Positions 35,804-44,591 of a stretch of DNA of 64,000 nt are shown here, piece after piece. The position numbers were made by a program, and so were the translations under genes. Origin of the DNA: Rhodococcus aetherivorans (lineage in GTDB: Bacteria > Actinomycetota > Actinomycetes > Mycobacteriales > Mycobacteriaceae). Where the stretch lies: positions 40,634 through 104,633 of the forward strand of contig NZ_JAALEG010000013.1 in assembly GCF_011058165.1 (NCBI RefSeq). The letters are read 5' to 3'. The notes under the pieces were generated by a model. The model made no database searches. It had not been told where the DNA came from and saw nothing but the letters and a program-made list of their open reading frames with translations. Numbering within the stretch: position 1 is the first letter of the stretch; the number at the start of each line of letters is the position of its first letter.

Positions 35804-36669
35804 GCAAGACCGTGCTCGTCACCGGAGGAGGGCGGGGGCTCGGCCGGGCCACGGCCGAGAAGCTCGCCGCTCGGGGACATCGCGTCCTGCTCACCGCGCG
35901 AACCCGCGCTGCCGCGGAGGACGCAACCGAAGCGATACAGCGGACGGATCCCGACGCTCGGGTCGAGCCGCGCTGGGTCGATCTGTCTTCTCTGGAGCAG
36001 GTCCGGTTCTTCGGCGTCGCGGAAGCCGAGCGGGGCGAACCGATCGACGTGCTGCTGCATGTCGCCGGCATCCTGCAGACGAGCAAGGAACGCCGGCTCA
36101 CCGTCGACGGGCACGAGGAGACCCTCGCCGTCAACGTCCTGGCTCCGTTCCTGCTCACCGCCCTGCTCCTGCCCGCACTCGAGCGCAGCCCGTCGGCGCG
36201 TGTGGTCACCGTCGGCTCGCGGCTGCACCTGCCCGGCTCCCGCGGAGCGCCGGTGGACTTCGACTTCGCCGACGTCCAGCTCGAGCACGGCTACAACCCC
36301 GAGCGGGCATACAAGAATTCCAAGCTGGCGGTGATGTGGTTCACCTACGAGCTCCAGCGCCGCCTCGCCGGGCGGCCGATCACTGCGAACGCCGTGTGTC
36401 CCGGTTTCGTGCCCACCACCGCTGCTGCGAGCACCCGCGGTCTGATGCGGCTGTTCATGGCGCACGTGTTGCCGCACATGCCCTTCGCCACGTCCGTCGA
36501 TGCGGCCACCGATTCGCTGGTGTTCACGGCGGTCGACCCGTCGCTCGACGGGGTGGGCGGAAAGTTCTTCGGCGAGTGTCACGAAATCGACTCCAGCGCG
36601 CAGTCCCACGACGTTGCCCAGGCCGGACGTTTCTGGACGATCGCCGAACATCTCACCGGTCTCGCCTGA
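35800..36669 (+). CDS. SDR family oxidoreductase (retinol dehydrogenase/POR-like)
   Basis: A 289-residue short-chain dehydrogenase: TGGGRGLG near residue 9, 'VLLTARTR', 'LLHVAGI', and the active-site YKNSK. The large gap between catalytic Ser ('VTVGSRLH') and Tyr, with 'DFDFADVQLEHGYNPERAYKNSKLAVMWFTYEL', is typical of the retinol dehydrogenase/protochlorophyllide-reductase-like branch. Substrate unknown. Translationally coupled to the NUDIX hydrolase by a four-base overlap. Confidence 0.87.
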   Translation: MSKTVLVTGGGRGLGRATAEKLAARGHRVLLTARTRAAAEDATEAIQRTDPDARVEPRWVDLSSLEQVRFFGVAEAERGEPIDVLLHVAGILQTSKERRLTVDGHEETLAVNVLAPFLLTALLLPALERSPSARVVTVGSRLHLPGSRGAPVDFDFADVQLEHGYNPERAYKNSKLAVMWFTYELQRRLAGRPITANAVCPGFVPTTAAASTRGLMRLFMAHVLPHMPFATSVDAATDSLVFTAVDPSLDGVGGKFFGECHEIDSSAQSHDVAQAGRFWTIAEHLTGLA

Positions 36670-36821
36670 CCTGTCGCGCCGATGGTGGGACGTGGCCGGC
36701 CCCGCGAGGACGCGAGATCTCCGTGCAGTGCTTACGGGCGCTGAGTGGAGTGTGGTGCGCCTTCGTCGATCTTGTTCGAACCCTGCAGGCGCACCCCGGC
36801 CGGAGGCCGGCAGTGTCCCAG

Positions 36822-36895
36822 TGCCCCCGGCAGGACTCGAACCTGCGACCTAGAGATTAGAAGGCTCTTGCTCTATCCAGCTGAGCTACGGAGGC
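36822..36895 (-). tRNA. tRNA-Arg (anticodon TCT)
   Basis: A 74-nt minus-strand cloverleaf: acceptor GCCTCCG/CGGGGGC with one T·G pair, discriminator A, D-arm TAGCTCAGCTGGATAGAGC, anticodon loop CTTCTAA (anticodon TCT), and T-arm GCAGGTTCGAGTCCTGC. CCA not encoded. TAAGAT at 36910-36905 is a good -10 just upstream. Downstream, a GC hairpin at 36796-36810 has no T-run. Confidence 0.95.
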
Positions 36896-36904
36896 GCGGC
36901 CAGA

Positions 36905-36910
36905 ATCTTA
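36905..36910 (-). promoter_or_regulatory. -10 element of tRNA-Arg
   Basis: TAAGAT on the minus strand, ten bases before the mature 5' end of tRNA-Arg, placing the transcription start two to four bases upstream of the tRNA. TGAGAG about 17 bases further up is a weak -35. Confidence 0.5.
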
Positions 36911-36930
36911 ACCGTTCGCCGCGGCGGCTC

Positions 36931-37653
36931 TCACGGGCGGCCCGCGGCGAGGGTCTGCGCCATGAAGTTCAGCGCCTGCGGCCACGACAGGGCGTACGCG
37001 TCGGCGTTGACAGGGTTGCCGTGCCGGGCGCGGGTGCTGAAGCCGTGTTCGGCGCCGGGGTAGACGTGCACGATCGTCGCGCCCGAGGTGCGGGACAGCA
37101 GCGACCGCTGCAGGTCGGCGAACACGTCGGCCGTCATGATCGTGTCGGCGCCGGCGTGCAGCACCATCACCGGTGCGGCGATGCGCGCGGCGTCGGCGAC
37201 GGTGTCGTGAGTGTGGTTCGCGGCCGGGACGGCCGGGATCGACGGATGGTAGGCGATCACGTTCGCAAGCCGCTCGTCGCGCGCGCCGGCGAGCAGCGCG
37301 AGGCGCCCGCCGAGGCAATAACCGAGCACGCCGACGCGTTCGGCGCCGAGCTCGCCCAGCAGGTGGTCGGTCAGCCCGCGGATCTCGGCGAGCGCGGCAT
37401 CGTCGTCGAGGCCGTTCATGAGTTCGTAGAGGCGTTCCCTCGGGGTGTCGTCGGCGTTCGGGCCGTGGAACGGATCCCACACCAGCGCGGTGATCCCGGT
37501 GGCTGCGATGTCCTCGGCGTACTCGCGCACCTGCGCGCCGATTCCGGTGATCATCGGCAGCAGCACCATGCCCACGCCGCTGCCGTCCCGGGGAGCCGCG
37601 AGGTAGCCCTGCAGCGGCCCGACCGCGACGACGGAGGTGCGGATCTCGTTCAT
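36931..37653 (-). CDS. dienelactone hydrolase family protein
   Basis: A 240-residue α/β-hydrolase with nucleophile elbow GYCLGG (Cys), acid in 'HAGADTIM' and base in 'GAEHGFS', all typical of dienelactone hydrolases. The segment 'VWDPFHGPNADDTPRERLYELMNGLDDDAALAEI' is the usual substrate-loop region. ATG 37653 gives a family-length protein. It is divergent from the CO dehydrogenase operon, 120 bases away, but nothing links it functionally to CO oxidation. Confidence 0.85.
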   Translation of the reverse strand: MNEIRTSVVAVGPLQGYLAAPRDGSGVGMVLLPMITGIGAQVREYAEDIAATGITALVWDPFHGPNADDTPRERLYELMNGLDDDAALAEIRGLTDHLLGELGAERVGVLGYCLGGRLALLAGARDERLANVIAYHPSIPAVPAANHTHDTVADAARIAAPVMVLHAGADTIMTADVFADLQRSLLSRTSGATIVHVYPGAEHGFSTRARHGNPVNADAYALSWPQALNFMAQTLAAGRP

Positions 37654-37773
37654 TCGGGCAGACGTCCTTCCGGCCGGGTGATTGCGTCCGAATCTATCGG
37701 GCGGCGAATCCGCCCGTCGCGCCGCAAGCGCGGGCATACACTCCGTAGGTAGCTGAAATGTGAGGTATGCCAC

Positions 37774-38655
37774 ATGCAAGTACCTTCGGCTTTCGAATAC
37801 GAGCGCGCCACCGGCATCGATCACGCCATCGCACTCCTCGACGAACGCGGCGAGGAAGCCCGGGTCGTCGCGGGCGGGCACAGTCTCCTGCCGATGATGA
37901 AACTGCGGCTCGCCGCCCCCGAATGCCTGATCGACATCAACGACCTGGCCGGCGAGCTCGGCTACATCGCCGTCGAGCCCGACGTCGTGCGGATCGGCGC
38001 GCTGGCGCGGCACCGCGAACTCCTCGAAAGCGAGGCGCTCGCCGAGATCTTCCCGATCTTCCGCGACGCCGAACGGGTCATCGCCGATCCCGTCGTGCGC
38101 AACCGCGGCACGATCGGCGGGTCGCTGTGCCAGGCCGACCCCGCCGAAGACCTGTCCACCGTGTGCGACGTCCTCGACGCCTCGGTCGTGCTGCGCGGTC
38201 CGCACGGCAGCCGGACGCTGACGATGGACGAGTTCCATCTCGGCCCCTACGAGACGACCGCCGCCCCCAACGAACTGCTCGTCGAGGTCCGGCTGCCGCG
38301 ACGGGGCCGCGGGTCGAGCGCCTACGCCAAGGTCGAGCGACGAACGGGGGACTGGGCGATCGCCGCGGCCGGCGCCGCCGTGTGGATGGGCGACGGGGCC
38401 ATCGACGACGCCCGCGTCGGTCTCACCGCGCTCCGGGCGGACCCGCAAGCTTTGGCCGGCATCTCCGACCGGCTGCGCGGCGCGACACCGTCCGAGGACC
38501 TCTACCGCGAGGCCGGCGAACTCGCCGCCGCCGCCAGCGACCCGGTCGCGGACCAGCGCGGCACCGTCGACTACAAACGCCACCTCGCCGCGGAGCTCAC
38601 GGTGCGCACCCTGCGGCGCGCCGTCGAGCGGCTCACCACCTCCGAAAGGGGTTGA
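37774..38655 (+). CDS. coxM: carbon monoxide dehydrogenase medium (FAD) subunit
   Basis: A 293-residue FAD subunit of the molybdenum hydroxylase family. FAD-binding motifs '[15 protein letters not shown]' (residues 32-46) and '[19 protein letters not shown]' (~109-127) match CoxM. It takes electrons from the 2Fe-2S subunit and passes them to the quinone pool. GAGG lies eight bases before ATG 37774, and TACACT at 37737-37742 is a possible -10. First gene of coxMSLFDE; the M-S-L order is that of form I CO dehydrogenase. Confidence 0.93.
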   Translation: MQVPSAFEYERATGIDHAIALLDERGEEARVVAGGHSLLPMMKLRLAAPECLIDINDLAGELGYIAVEPDVVRIGALARHRELLESEALAEIFPIFRDAERVIADPVVRNRGTIGGSLCQADPAEDLSTVCDVLDASVVLRGPHGSRTLTMDEFHLGPYETTAAPNELLVEVRLPRRGRGSSAYAKVERRTGDWAIAAAGAAVWMGDGAIDDARVGLTALRADPQALAGISDRLRGATPSEDLYREAGELAAAASDPVADQRGTVDYKRHLAAELTVRTLRRAVERLTTSERG

Positions 38656-38659
38656 CCCG

Positions 38660-39139
38660 ATGCGTGTTTCGATGACCGTCAACGGTGACGAGGTCAGTGC
38701 CGAGGTGGAACCGCGGCTGCTGCTCGTCCACTTCCTGCGCGATCACCTCGGCCTGACCGGCACGCACTGGGGCTGCGATACCAGCAATTGCGGCACCTGC
38801 GTCGTCGCGGTCGACGGCGAGCCCGTCAAGTCGTGCACCATGCTCGCCGTCATGGCGAGCGGCCACGACGTGCGCACGGTCGAGGGACTCGAGCGCGACG
38901 GCGTGCTCGACCCCGTGCAGGAGGGATTCATGCGCTGCCACGGGTTGCAGTGCGGCTTCTGCACCCCCGGCATGATGATCACCGCCCGGGCCCTGCTCGA
39001 CCGCAACCCGGACCCCGACGAGCAGACCATCCGCGAGGCGATCTCCGGGCAGATCTGCCGCTGCACCGGCTACACCACCATCGTGCGGTCCATCCGCTGG
39101 GCCGCCGAGCACCCCGTCACCGAGAAGGCGCCGTCATGA
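38660..39139 (+). CDS. coxS: carbon monoxide dehydrogenase small (2Fe-2S) subunit
   Basis: A 159-residue iron-sulfur subunit with two 2Fe-2S clusters: N-terminal plant-type cluster ([10 protein letters not shown]...C) and C-terminal helical cluster (CGFC...CRC). It relays electrons between the Mo-Cu site and FAD. It starts four bases after the coxM stop and its own stop overlaps the coxL ATG, so the three structural subunits are made in stoichiometry. Confidence 0.95.
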   Translation: MRVSMTVNGDEVSAEVEPRLLLVHFLRDHLGLTGTHWGCDTSNCGTCVVAVDGEPVKSCTMLAVMASGHDVRTVEGLERDGVLDPVQEGFMRCHGLQCGFCTPGMMITARALLDRNPDPDEQTIREAISGQICRCTGYTTIVRSIRWAAEHPVTEKAPS

Positions 39140-41532
39140 CCGCCGTCGACCCCACCCCCGAGCTGCTCGACACCGTCGACAACGACAAGAAGCCGTGCGG
39201 TCACGGGCGCATGCTGCGCAAGGAGGACCCGCGCTTCATCCGCGGCCACGGCCGCTTCGTCGACGACGTGCAGCTGCCGGGCATGCTGCACCTGGCGATC
39301 CTGCGCTCACCCGTGGCCCACGCGAAGATCCTCGGCATCGACACCACCGCCGCGCAGGCCCACCCGAAGGTGAGGGCCGTCGTCACCGGCGCCGACCTCG
39401 CGGACAAGGGCCTGGCATGGATGCCGACCCTGTCCAACGACGTCCAGGCCGTCCTCGCCACCGACAAGGTTCGCTTCCAGGGCCAGGAGGTCGCCTTCGT
39501 CGTCGCCGACGACCGCTACTCGGCGCGCGACGCCCTCGAGCTCATCGACGTCGAGTACGACATCCTCGACCCGGTCGTCGACGTCCGCCGCGCGCTCGCG
39601 CCCGAGGCGCCCGTGATCCGCACCGACCTCGAGGGCAAGACCGACAATCACTGCTTCGACTGGGAAACGGGGGACGCCGCCGCCACCGAGGCCGCGTTCG
39701 CGAAGGCCGACGTGATCGCCCGGCAGGAGATGGTCTATCCCCGCGTGCACCCGGCGCCCATGGAAACCTGTGGCGCCGTGGCCGATTACGACCGTATCAG
39801 CGGCAAGCTCACGCTCTGGTCGACCAGTCAGGCGCCGCACGCCCACCGCACCCTCTACGCCCTCGTCGCCGGTCTGCCCGAACACAAGATCCGGGTGATC
39901 GCCCCGGACATCGGCGGCGGGTTCGGCAACAAGGTGCCCATCTATCCCGGGTACGTCTGCGCGATCGTCGCCTCGCTCGTGACCGGCAAGCCGGTCAAGT
40001 GGATGGAGGACCGCAGCGAGAACCTGGTGAGCACCGGCTTCGCGCGCGACTACGTGATGGTCGGCGAGATCGCCGCGACCCGGGAGGGAAAGATCCTCGC
40101 GATCCGCACCCAGGTCCTCGCCGACCACGGCGCGTTCAACGGCACCGCCGCCCCGGTGAAGTACCCGGCCGGGTTCTTCGGGGTGTTCACCGGCAGCTAC
40201 GACATCGAGGCCGCCTACTGTCACATGACCGCCGTCTACACCAACAAGGCGCCCGGCGGCGTGGCCTACGCGTGCTCGTTCCGCATCACCGAGGCCGTCT
40301 ACCTCGTCGAGCGGCTCGTGGACTGCCTCGCCTACGACCTCGAGCTGGATCCGGTGCAGCTGCGGCTGCGGAATCTGCTTCGCCCCGAACAGTTCCCGTA
40401 CACGAGCAAGACCGGTTGGAAATACGACTCCGGCGACTACGAAACCACCCTGCGCAAGGCCGTGGAGATGGTCGGCTACGACGAACTGCGCCGCGAGCAG
40501 GCCGAACGCCGCGCGCGTGGCGAGCTGATGGGCATCGGCGTGGCGTTCTTCACCGAGGCCGTCGGCGCCGGCCCCCGCAAGGACATGGACATCCTCGGCC
40601 TCGGCATGGCCGACGGCTGCGAACTGCGCGTGCACCCCACCGGCAAGGCGGTGGTGCGACTGTCGGTACAGACCCAGGGGCAGGGCCACGAGACCACGTT
40701 CGCGCAGATCGTCGCCGAGGAACTGGGCATCCCACCCGAGGACATCGACGTCGTGCACGGTGACACCGACAACACCCCGTTCGGTCTCGGCACGTACGGC
40801 AGCCGGTCCACCCCGGTCTCCGGCGCGGCCGCCGCCCTCGTCGCCCGCAAGGTGCGCGACAAGGCCCGGATCATCGCCTCCGGCATGCTCGAGGTGTCCG
40901 TCGCCGACCTCGACTGGGTCAAGGGCGCCTTCCACGTCAAGGGCGATCCGACCGCGTCGGTGACCATTCAGGACATCGCGATGCGGGCGCACGGCGCCGG
41001 CGATCTGCCCGAGGGCGTCGAGGGCGGACTCGAGGCGCAGATCTGCTACAACCCCGAGAATCTCACCTACCCGTACGGGGCGTACTTCTGCGTCGTCGAC
41101 ATCGATCCCGGGACGGCGGAGGTGACGGTGCGCCGGTTCCTCGCCGTCGACGACTGCGGCACCCGCATCAACCCGATGATCATCGAGGGGCAGGTGCACG
41201 GCGGGATCGTCGACGGCATCGGCATGGCACTGATGGAGATGATCGAGTTCGACGAGGACGGCAACTGCCTCGGCGGCTCGCTCATGGACTACCTGATCCC
41301 GACGGCGATGGAGGTGCCCCACTTCGAGACCGGCTTCACCGTCACCCCGTCGCCGCACCACCCGATCGGCGCGAAGGGCATCGGCGAGTCCGCGACCGTC
41401 GGCTCGCCGCCCGCCGTGGTCAACGCCGTCGTCGACGCCCTGCGCCCCTTCGGGGTGCGGCACGCCGACATGCCGCTGACTCCGTCGCGGGTGTGGGAGG
41501 CGATGCAGGGCCGGCCCACCCCGCCGATCTGA
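39136..41532 (+). CDS. coxL: carbon monoxide dehydrogenase large (Mo-Cu) subunit, form I
   Basis: A 798-residue catalytic subunit that oxidises CO + H2O to CO2, 2 H+ and 2 e- at a bimetallic Mo-S-Cu centre. The active-site loop reads AYACSFR, the form I signature AYxCSFR, with Cys380 as the presumed copper ligand; form II enzymes have [15 protein letters not shown] and the C-terminal GAKGIGES (Glu751, catalytic base) complete the molybdopterin site. ATG 39136 overlaps the coxS stop by four bases. Accessory genes coxF, coxD and coxE follow, so a functional enzyme is expected. Confidence 0.95.
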   Translation: MTAVDPTPELLDTVDNDKKPCGHGRMLRKEDPRFIRGHGRFVDDVQLPGMLHLAILRSPVAHAKILGIDTTAAQAHPKVRAVVTGADLADKGLAWMPTLSNDVQAVLATDKVRFQGQEVAFVVADDRYSARDALELIDVEYDILDPVVDVRRALAPEAPVIRTDLEGKTDNHCFDWETGDAAATEAAFAKADVIARQEMVYPRVHPAPMETCGAVADYDRISGKLTLWSTSQAPHAHRTLYALVAGLPEHKIRVIAPDIGGGFGNKVPIYPGYVCAIVASLVTGKPVKWMEDRSENLVSTGFARDYVMVGEIAATREGKILAIRTQVLADHGAFNGTAAPVKYPAGFFGVFTGSYDIEAAYCHMTAVYTNKAPGGVAYACSFRITEAVYLVERLVDCLAYDLELDPVQLRLRNLLRPEQFPYTSKTGWKYDSGDYETTLRKAVEMVGYDELRREQAERRARGELMGIGVAFFTEAVGAGPRKDMDILGLGMADGCELRVHPTGKAVVRLSVQTQGQGHETTFAQIVAEELGIPPEDIDVVHGDTDNTPFGLGTYGSRSTPVSGAAAALVARKVRDKARIIASGMLEVSVADLDWVKGAFHVKGDPTASVTIQDIAMRAHGAGDLPEGVEGGLEAQICYNPENLTYPYGAYFCVVDIDPGTAEVTVRRFLAVDDCGTRINPMIIEGQVHGGIVDGIGMALMEMIEFDEDGNCLGGSLMDYLIPTAMEVPHFETGFTVTPSPHHPIGAKGIGESATVGSPPAVVNAVVDALRPFGVRHADMPLTPSRVWEAMQGRPTPPI

Positions 41533-41560
41533 CCGACCGGCCCGAACCAGGGAGAGCCAC

Positions 41561-42448
41561 ATGGATCTGACGGTGCGCGCCGCGGAACTGACCCGCCGGC
41601 GACGGGCGTTCGTCCGCGCCACGGTGGTGCGCGCCCAGCGGCCGACGTCCGCCCACGCCGGCGACTGCGCGCTGGTGCTCGACGACGGCACGATCGAGGG
41701 CTTCGTCGGCGGCCAGTGCACCGAGACCTCGGTGCGCGACGCCGCGCGGCAGGCCCTGAACACGGGGGAGAGCATCCTGCTGCGGGTCCTGCCCGGCGCG
41801 ACGCAGACCTTCCCGGACACTCCGGGGGCGACCGTCGCGGTCAACCCGTGCCTGTCCGGCGGCGCGACGGAGATCTTCCTCGAGCCGCAACTGCCCACCC
41901 CGATCCTCGTCGTCTCCGGGTCGACGCCGGTGGCCGAGGCCGTCGCGGACATCGCCGCGCGGCTCGACTTCGCCGTCACCCGCCCCGGCCCGGGCGCCGC
42001 CCCCGACGCCGACGCCACCGCCGTCGTCGTCGCGAGCCTCGGCGGCGAGGAGGCCGGGATGATCCGGGCCGCCCTCGACGCCGGCATCGGCTACGTCGGC
42101 CTCGTCGCCAGCCGGCGGCGCGGCGCCGACGTGCTCGCGCAGGCCGAGGTGCGCCCCGACGAACGGGCCCGCGTGCACACCCCCGCGGGTCTCGACATCG
42201 GTGCGCGCACCGCCGCGGAGATCGGGCTGTCGATCGTCGCCGAACTGGTGCAGGCGATCCGCCGCGAGAGCCTCGGTGCGCCCGTCGCGCCGGCCGCGCC
42301 GCCGCACACCGCGGTGGACCCCGTGTGCGGGATGACCGTCACCGTCACCGCCGACACCCCGCACCTGACCGACGCCGGCGCGGACGTGTGGTTCTGCTGC
42401 CCGGGCTGCCGCCGCACCTACCAGAAGGAACACGCCGCGTGTTCGTGA
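41561..42448 (+). CDS. coxF: XdhC/CoxI-family maturation protein with C-terminal YHS domain
   Basis: A 295-residue protein. Residues ~10-95 are the CoxI domain (GDCALVLDDGTIEGFVGGQC); 125-230 the Rossmann-like XdhC half ('GIGYVGLVASRRR'); about 252-294 a YHS-type metal-binding module with Cys256 in DPVCGM and the cluster FCCPGC (Cys279, 280, 283). XdhC-family proteins handle molybdenum cofactor insertion or sulfuration, and CoxF takes part in assembling the CO dehydrogenase Mo-Cu centre. The YHS tail is a plausible copper carrier (inference). It lies 28 bases after coxL and before coxD; in Oligotropha, as I recall, coxF comes last. Confidence 0.85.
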   Translation: MDLTVRAAELTRRRRAFVRATVVRAQRPTSAHAGDCALVLDDGTIEGFVGGQCTETSVRDAARQALNTGESILLRVLPGATQTFPDTPGATVAVNPCLSGGATEIFLEPQLPTPILVVSGSTPVAEAVADIAARLDFAVTRPGPGAAPDADATAVVVASLGGEEAGMIRAALDAGIGYVGLVASRRRGADVLAQAEVRPDERARVHTPAGLDIGARTAAEIGLSIVAELVQAIRRESLGAPVAPAAPPHTAVDPVCGMTVTVTADTPHLTDAGADVWFCCPGCRRTYQKEHAACS

Positions 42449-42473
42449 CGGGACCGGCCCCGGGAGCCGGCCG

Positions 42474-43343
42474 ATGAGCGTGTTCGGCGGCGTCGACGAC
42501 GTCATCCGCCGGTTCGACGACCAGGACTACCTGCTCGACGAGGGCACCGCCACCGCCCTGTATCTCGCGGTGGAGCTCGGCCGGCCGCTGCTGCTCGAGG
42601 GCGAGCCCGGCGTCGGCAAGACCACCGCCGCCAAGGCCCTCGCCGCCGCCGTGGGCACCGAGCTGATCCGGCTGCAGTGCTACGAGGGCCTCGCCGCGAG
42701 CGAGGCCCTCTACGACTGGAACTACCAGCGGCAACTGCTCGCGATCCGGCTCGCCGAGACCCGGGGTGAGAGTCTGAGCGAGGCCGACCTCTACACCGAG
42801 GAGTTCCTGCTCGAGCGGCCGGTGCTGCGCTGCGTGCGGCACCGCGGCCCCACCGCGCCGGTACTGCTCATAGACGAGATCGACCGGGCCGACGACGAGT
42901 TCGAGGCGCTGCTGCTCGAGTTCCTCGGCGAGTTCTCCGTCACGATCCCCGAACTGGGCACCCTCACCGCCGCGCGGCCCCCGATCGTCGTGCTCACCTC
43001 CAACCGCAGCCGAGACCTGCACGACGCTCTGCGCCGGCGCTGCCTCTACCACTGGATCGACTATCCGGACCGGGACCGCGCCGTCGCGATCCTGCGCCGC
43101 ACCGTCCCCGCTGCGAACCTCGCGCTCGTCGAATCGGCCGCCGACTTCGTCGCCTCCGTGCGCCGGCTGGACCTGGACAAGGCGCCGGGCATCGCCGAGA
43201 CCATCGACTGGGTGTCCGCGCTTGTCGCGCTCGGGGTGGGGGATCTGGTCCACCCGGGCGCGGTGGCGACGCTGACCGCGCTCGCCAAGACCCCCGACGA
43301 CCGGACCACGATCCGTGCCGAGTACGAGGAGTACCGGGCGTGA
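42474..43343 (+). CDS. coxD: MoxR-family AAA+ ATPase for CO dehydrogenase maturation
   Basis: A 289-residue AAA+ protein: Walker A GEPGVGKTTAAK near residue 43, Walker B 'VLLIDEIDRAD', sensor 1 'IVVLTSNRSRDL', and the MoxR-type C-terminal lid. CoxD is described as a membrane-linked ATPase needed to sulfurate the Mo centre before copper insertion. ATG 42474 has GGGAG seven bases upstream; the last codon region overlaps coxE by GTGA. The MoxR–VWA pair is the usual functional unit. Confidence 0.92.
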   Translation: MSVFGGVDDVIRRFDDQDYLLDEGTATALYLAVELGRPLLLEGEPGVGKTTAAKALAAAVGTELIRLQCYEGLAASEALYDWNYQRQLLAIRLAETRGESLSEADLYTEEFLLERPVLRCVRHRGPTAPVLLIDEIDRADDEFEALLLEFLGEFSVTIPELGTLTAARPPIVVLTSNRSRDLHDALRRRCLYHWIDYPDRDRAVAILRRTVPAANLALVESAADFVASVRRLDLDKAPGIAETIDWVSALVALGVGDLVHPGAVATLTALAKTPDDRTTIRAEYEEYRA

Positions 43344-44560
43344 GCACCGCGCTGCTGCTGCGCGGCGTCGACCTCGCCGCGTTCACCGTGGCGCTCACCG
43401 ACCGGTTGCGCCGCGCCGGCGTGCCCGTCGCCGCGACCGCCGCCGCGACCTTGGTGCGGGCGCTGCGGCTGTACCCGCCGCGCACCCGCAGCCGGCTGTA
43501 CTGGACCGCGCGGGTGGCCCTCGTCGATCGGCAGGACGCGCTCGCGGCGTTCGACGCCGTGTTCGCCGAGGTCTTCGACCACCAGGTCCTCGCCGTCGAC
43601 CCGCACGCCCGCCGCACCGGCCCCGACGGGACGGTCGGTGCCGGCGACGCCGTCGTGCAGGGTGCGGCGCCGAACCCGGCGCCGGCGTCGCCGCAGCCGG
43701 GCGTGCCGTGGCACACCCGCAGGCCGCGCCGGTCCGGCGAACCGCCCGAGACGGTCCGGCCCGGGCCGTGGGCCCCGAGCCCCGTCGAGATCCGCGCCGA
43801 CCAGCCGTTCGCAGACCTGCGGCCCGAGGACCTGCGCACCCTGGGACAGTGGCTCGAGCAGGCCCGGGTGCGCTGGCCGCGGCGCCTCGGCCGCCGCCGC
43901 ACGCCGCACCACCACGGCCGCCTCGACGTGCGCGCCACCCTCGACGCGTCCCGGCACACCGGGTTCGAACTGGTGCGCCTGCGCCGCGCCCGCCCGATCC
44001 GCCGTCCGCGCCGGATCGTGGTGCTGTGCGACGTGAGCCGCTCCATGCACGGCTATGCCGACATCTACCTGCACCTGATGCGGGCCGCGGTGCGCGCCGG
44101 CGACGCCGAGGTGTTCGCGTTCTCCACGAGCCTGACCCGGCTCACCGCGACCCTGGCGCACCGCTCCGCCGAGCACGCGGTCGCCCGCGCCAACGACACG
44201 GTCGTCGACCGCTACGGCGGCACCCACATCGCCGGCAGCCTCGAGGCGTTGCTCGCCTCCCACCACGGCAACCTGCTGCGCGGCGCCGTCGTGTTCGTCG
44301 CCTCCGACGGGTGGGACAGCGACGATCCGCAGGCCCTCGGCCGGGCCGTCGCGCGGGTGCGCCGCCGCGCGCACCGGCTGATCTGGCTGAACCCGCGGGC
44401 CGGCCGGCCCGGGTACCGTCCCGAGACCGGGCCGATGGCGGCGGCGCTGCCGCACTGCGACGCCCTGCTGGCGGCCGACACCCTCGATGCCCTGCGCGCG
44501 GTGTTCGATCTCGACCCGGCCGCCGGCCGGGTGGCGCACGTCTCCGACGGCCCGTCGTAG
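43340..44560 (+). CDS. coxE: VWA-domain protein for CO dehydrogenase maturation
   Basis: A 406-residue protein with a variable, Pro/Arg-rich middle (about 95-170) and a C-terminal von Willebrand A domain carrying the MIDAS metal site DVSRS ('IVVLCDVSRSMHGYADIYLHLM') plus 'RYGGTHIAGSLEALL' and 'VFVASDGWD'. CoxE works with CoxD and CoxF to build the copper-containing active site. The GTG start overlaps coxD (GTGA). Last gene of the cox operon proper. Confidence 0.92.
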   Translation: MSTALLLRGVDLAAFTVALTDRLRRAGVPVAATAAATLVRALRLYPPRTRSRLYWTARVALVDRQDALAAFDAVFAEVFDHQVLAVDPHARRTGPDGTVGAGDAVVQGAAPNPAPASPQPGVPWHTRRPRRSGEPPETVRPGPWAPSPVEIRADQPFADLRPEDLRTLGQWLEQARVRWPRRLGRRRTPHHHGRLDVRATLDASRHTGFELVRLRRARPIRRPRRIVVLCDVSRSMHGYADIYLHLMRAAVRAGDAEVFAFSTSLTRLTATLAHRSAEHAVARANDTVVDRYGGTHIAGSLEALLASHHGNLLRGAVVFVASDGWDSDDPQALGRAVARVRRRAHRLIWLNPRAGRPGYRPETGPMAAALPHCDALLAADTLDALRAVFDLDPAAGRVAHVSDGPS

Positions 44561-44591
44561 CGGCGCTCGTCGAGGTCCTACCCTGTTAGGT

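Noticed and set aside
36796..36810. CCGGCC-GGA-GGCCGG hairpin after tRNA-Arg
   Set aside because: Short stem and no T-run; not strong enough to call a terminator.
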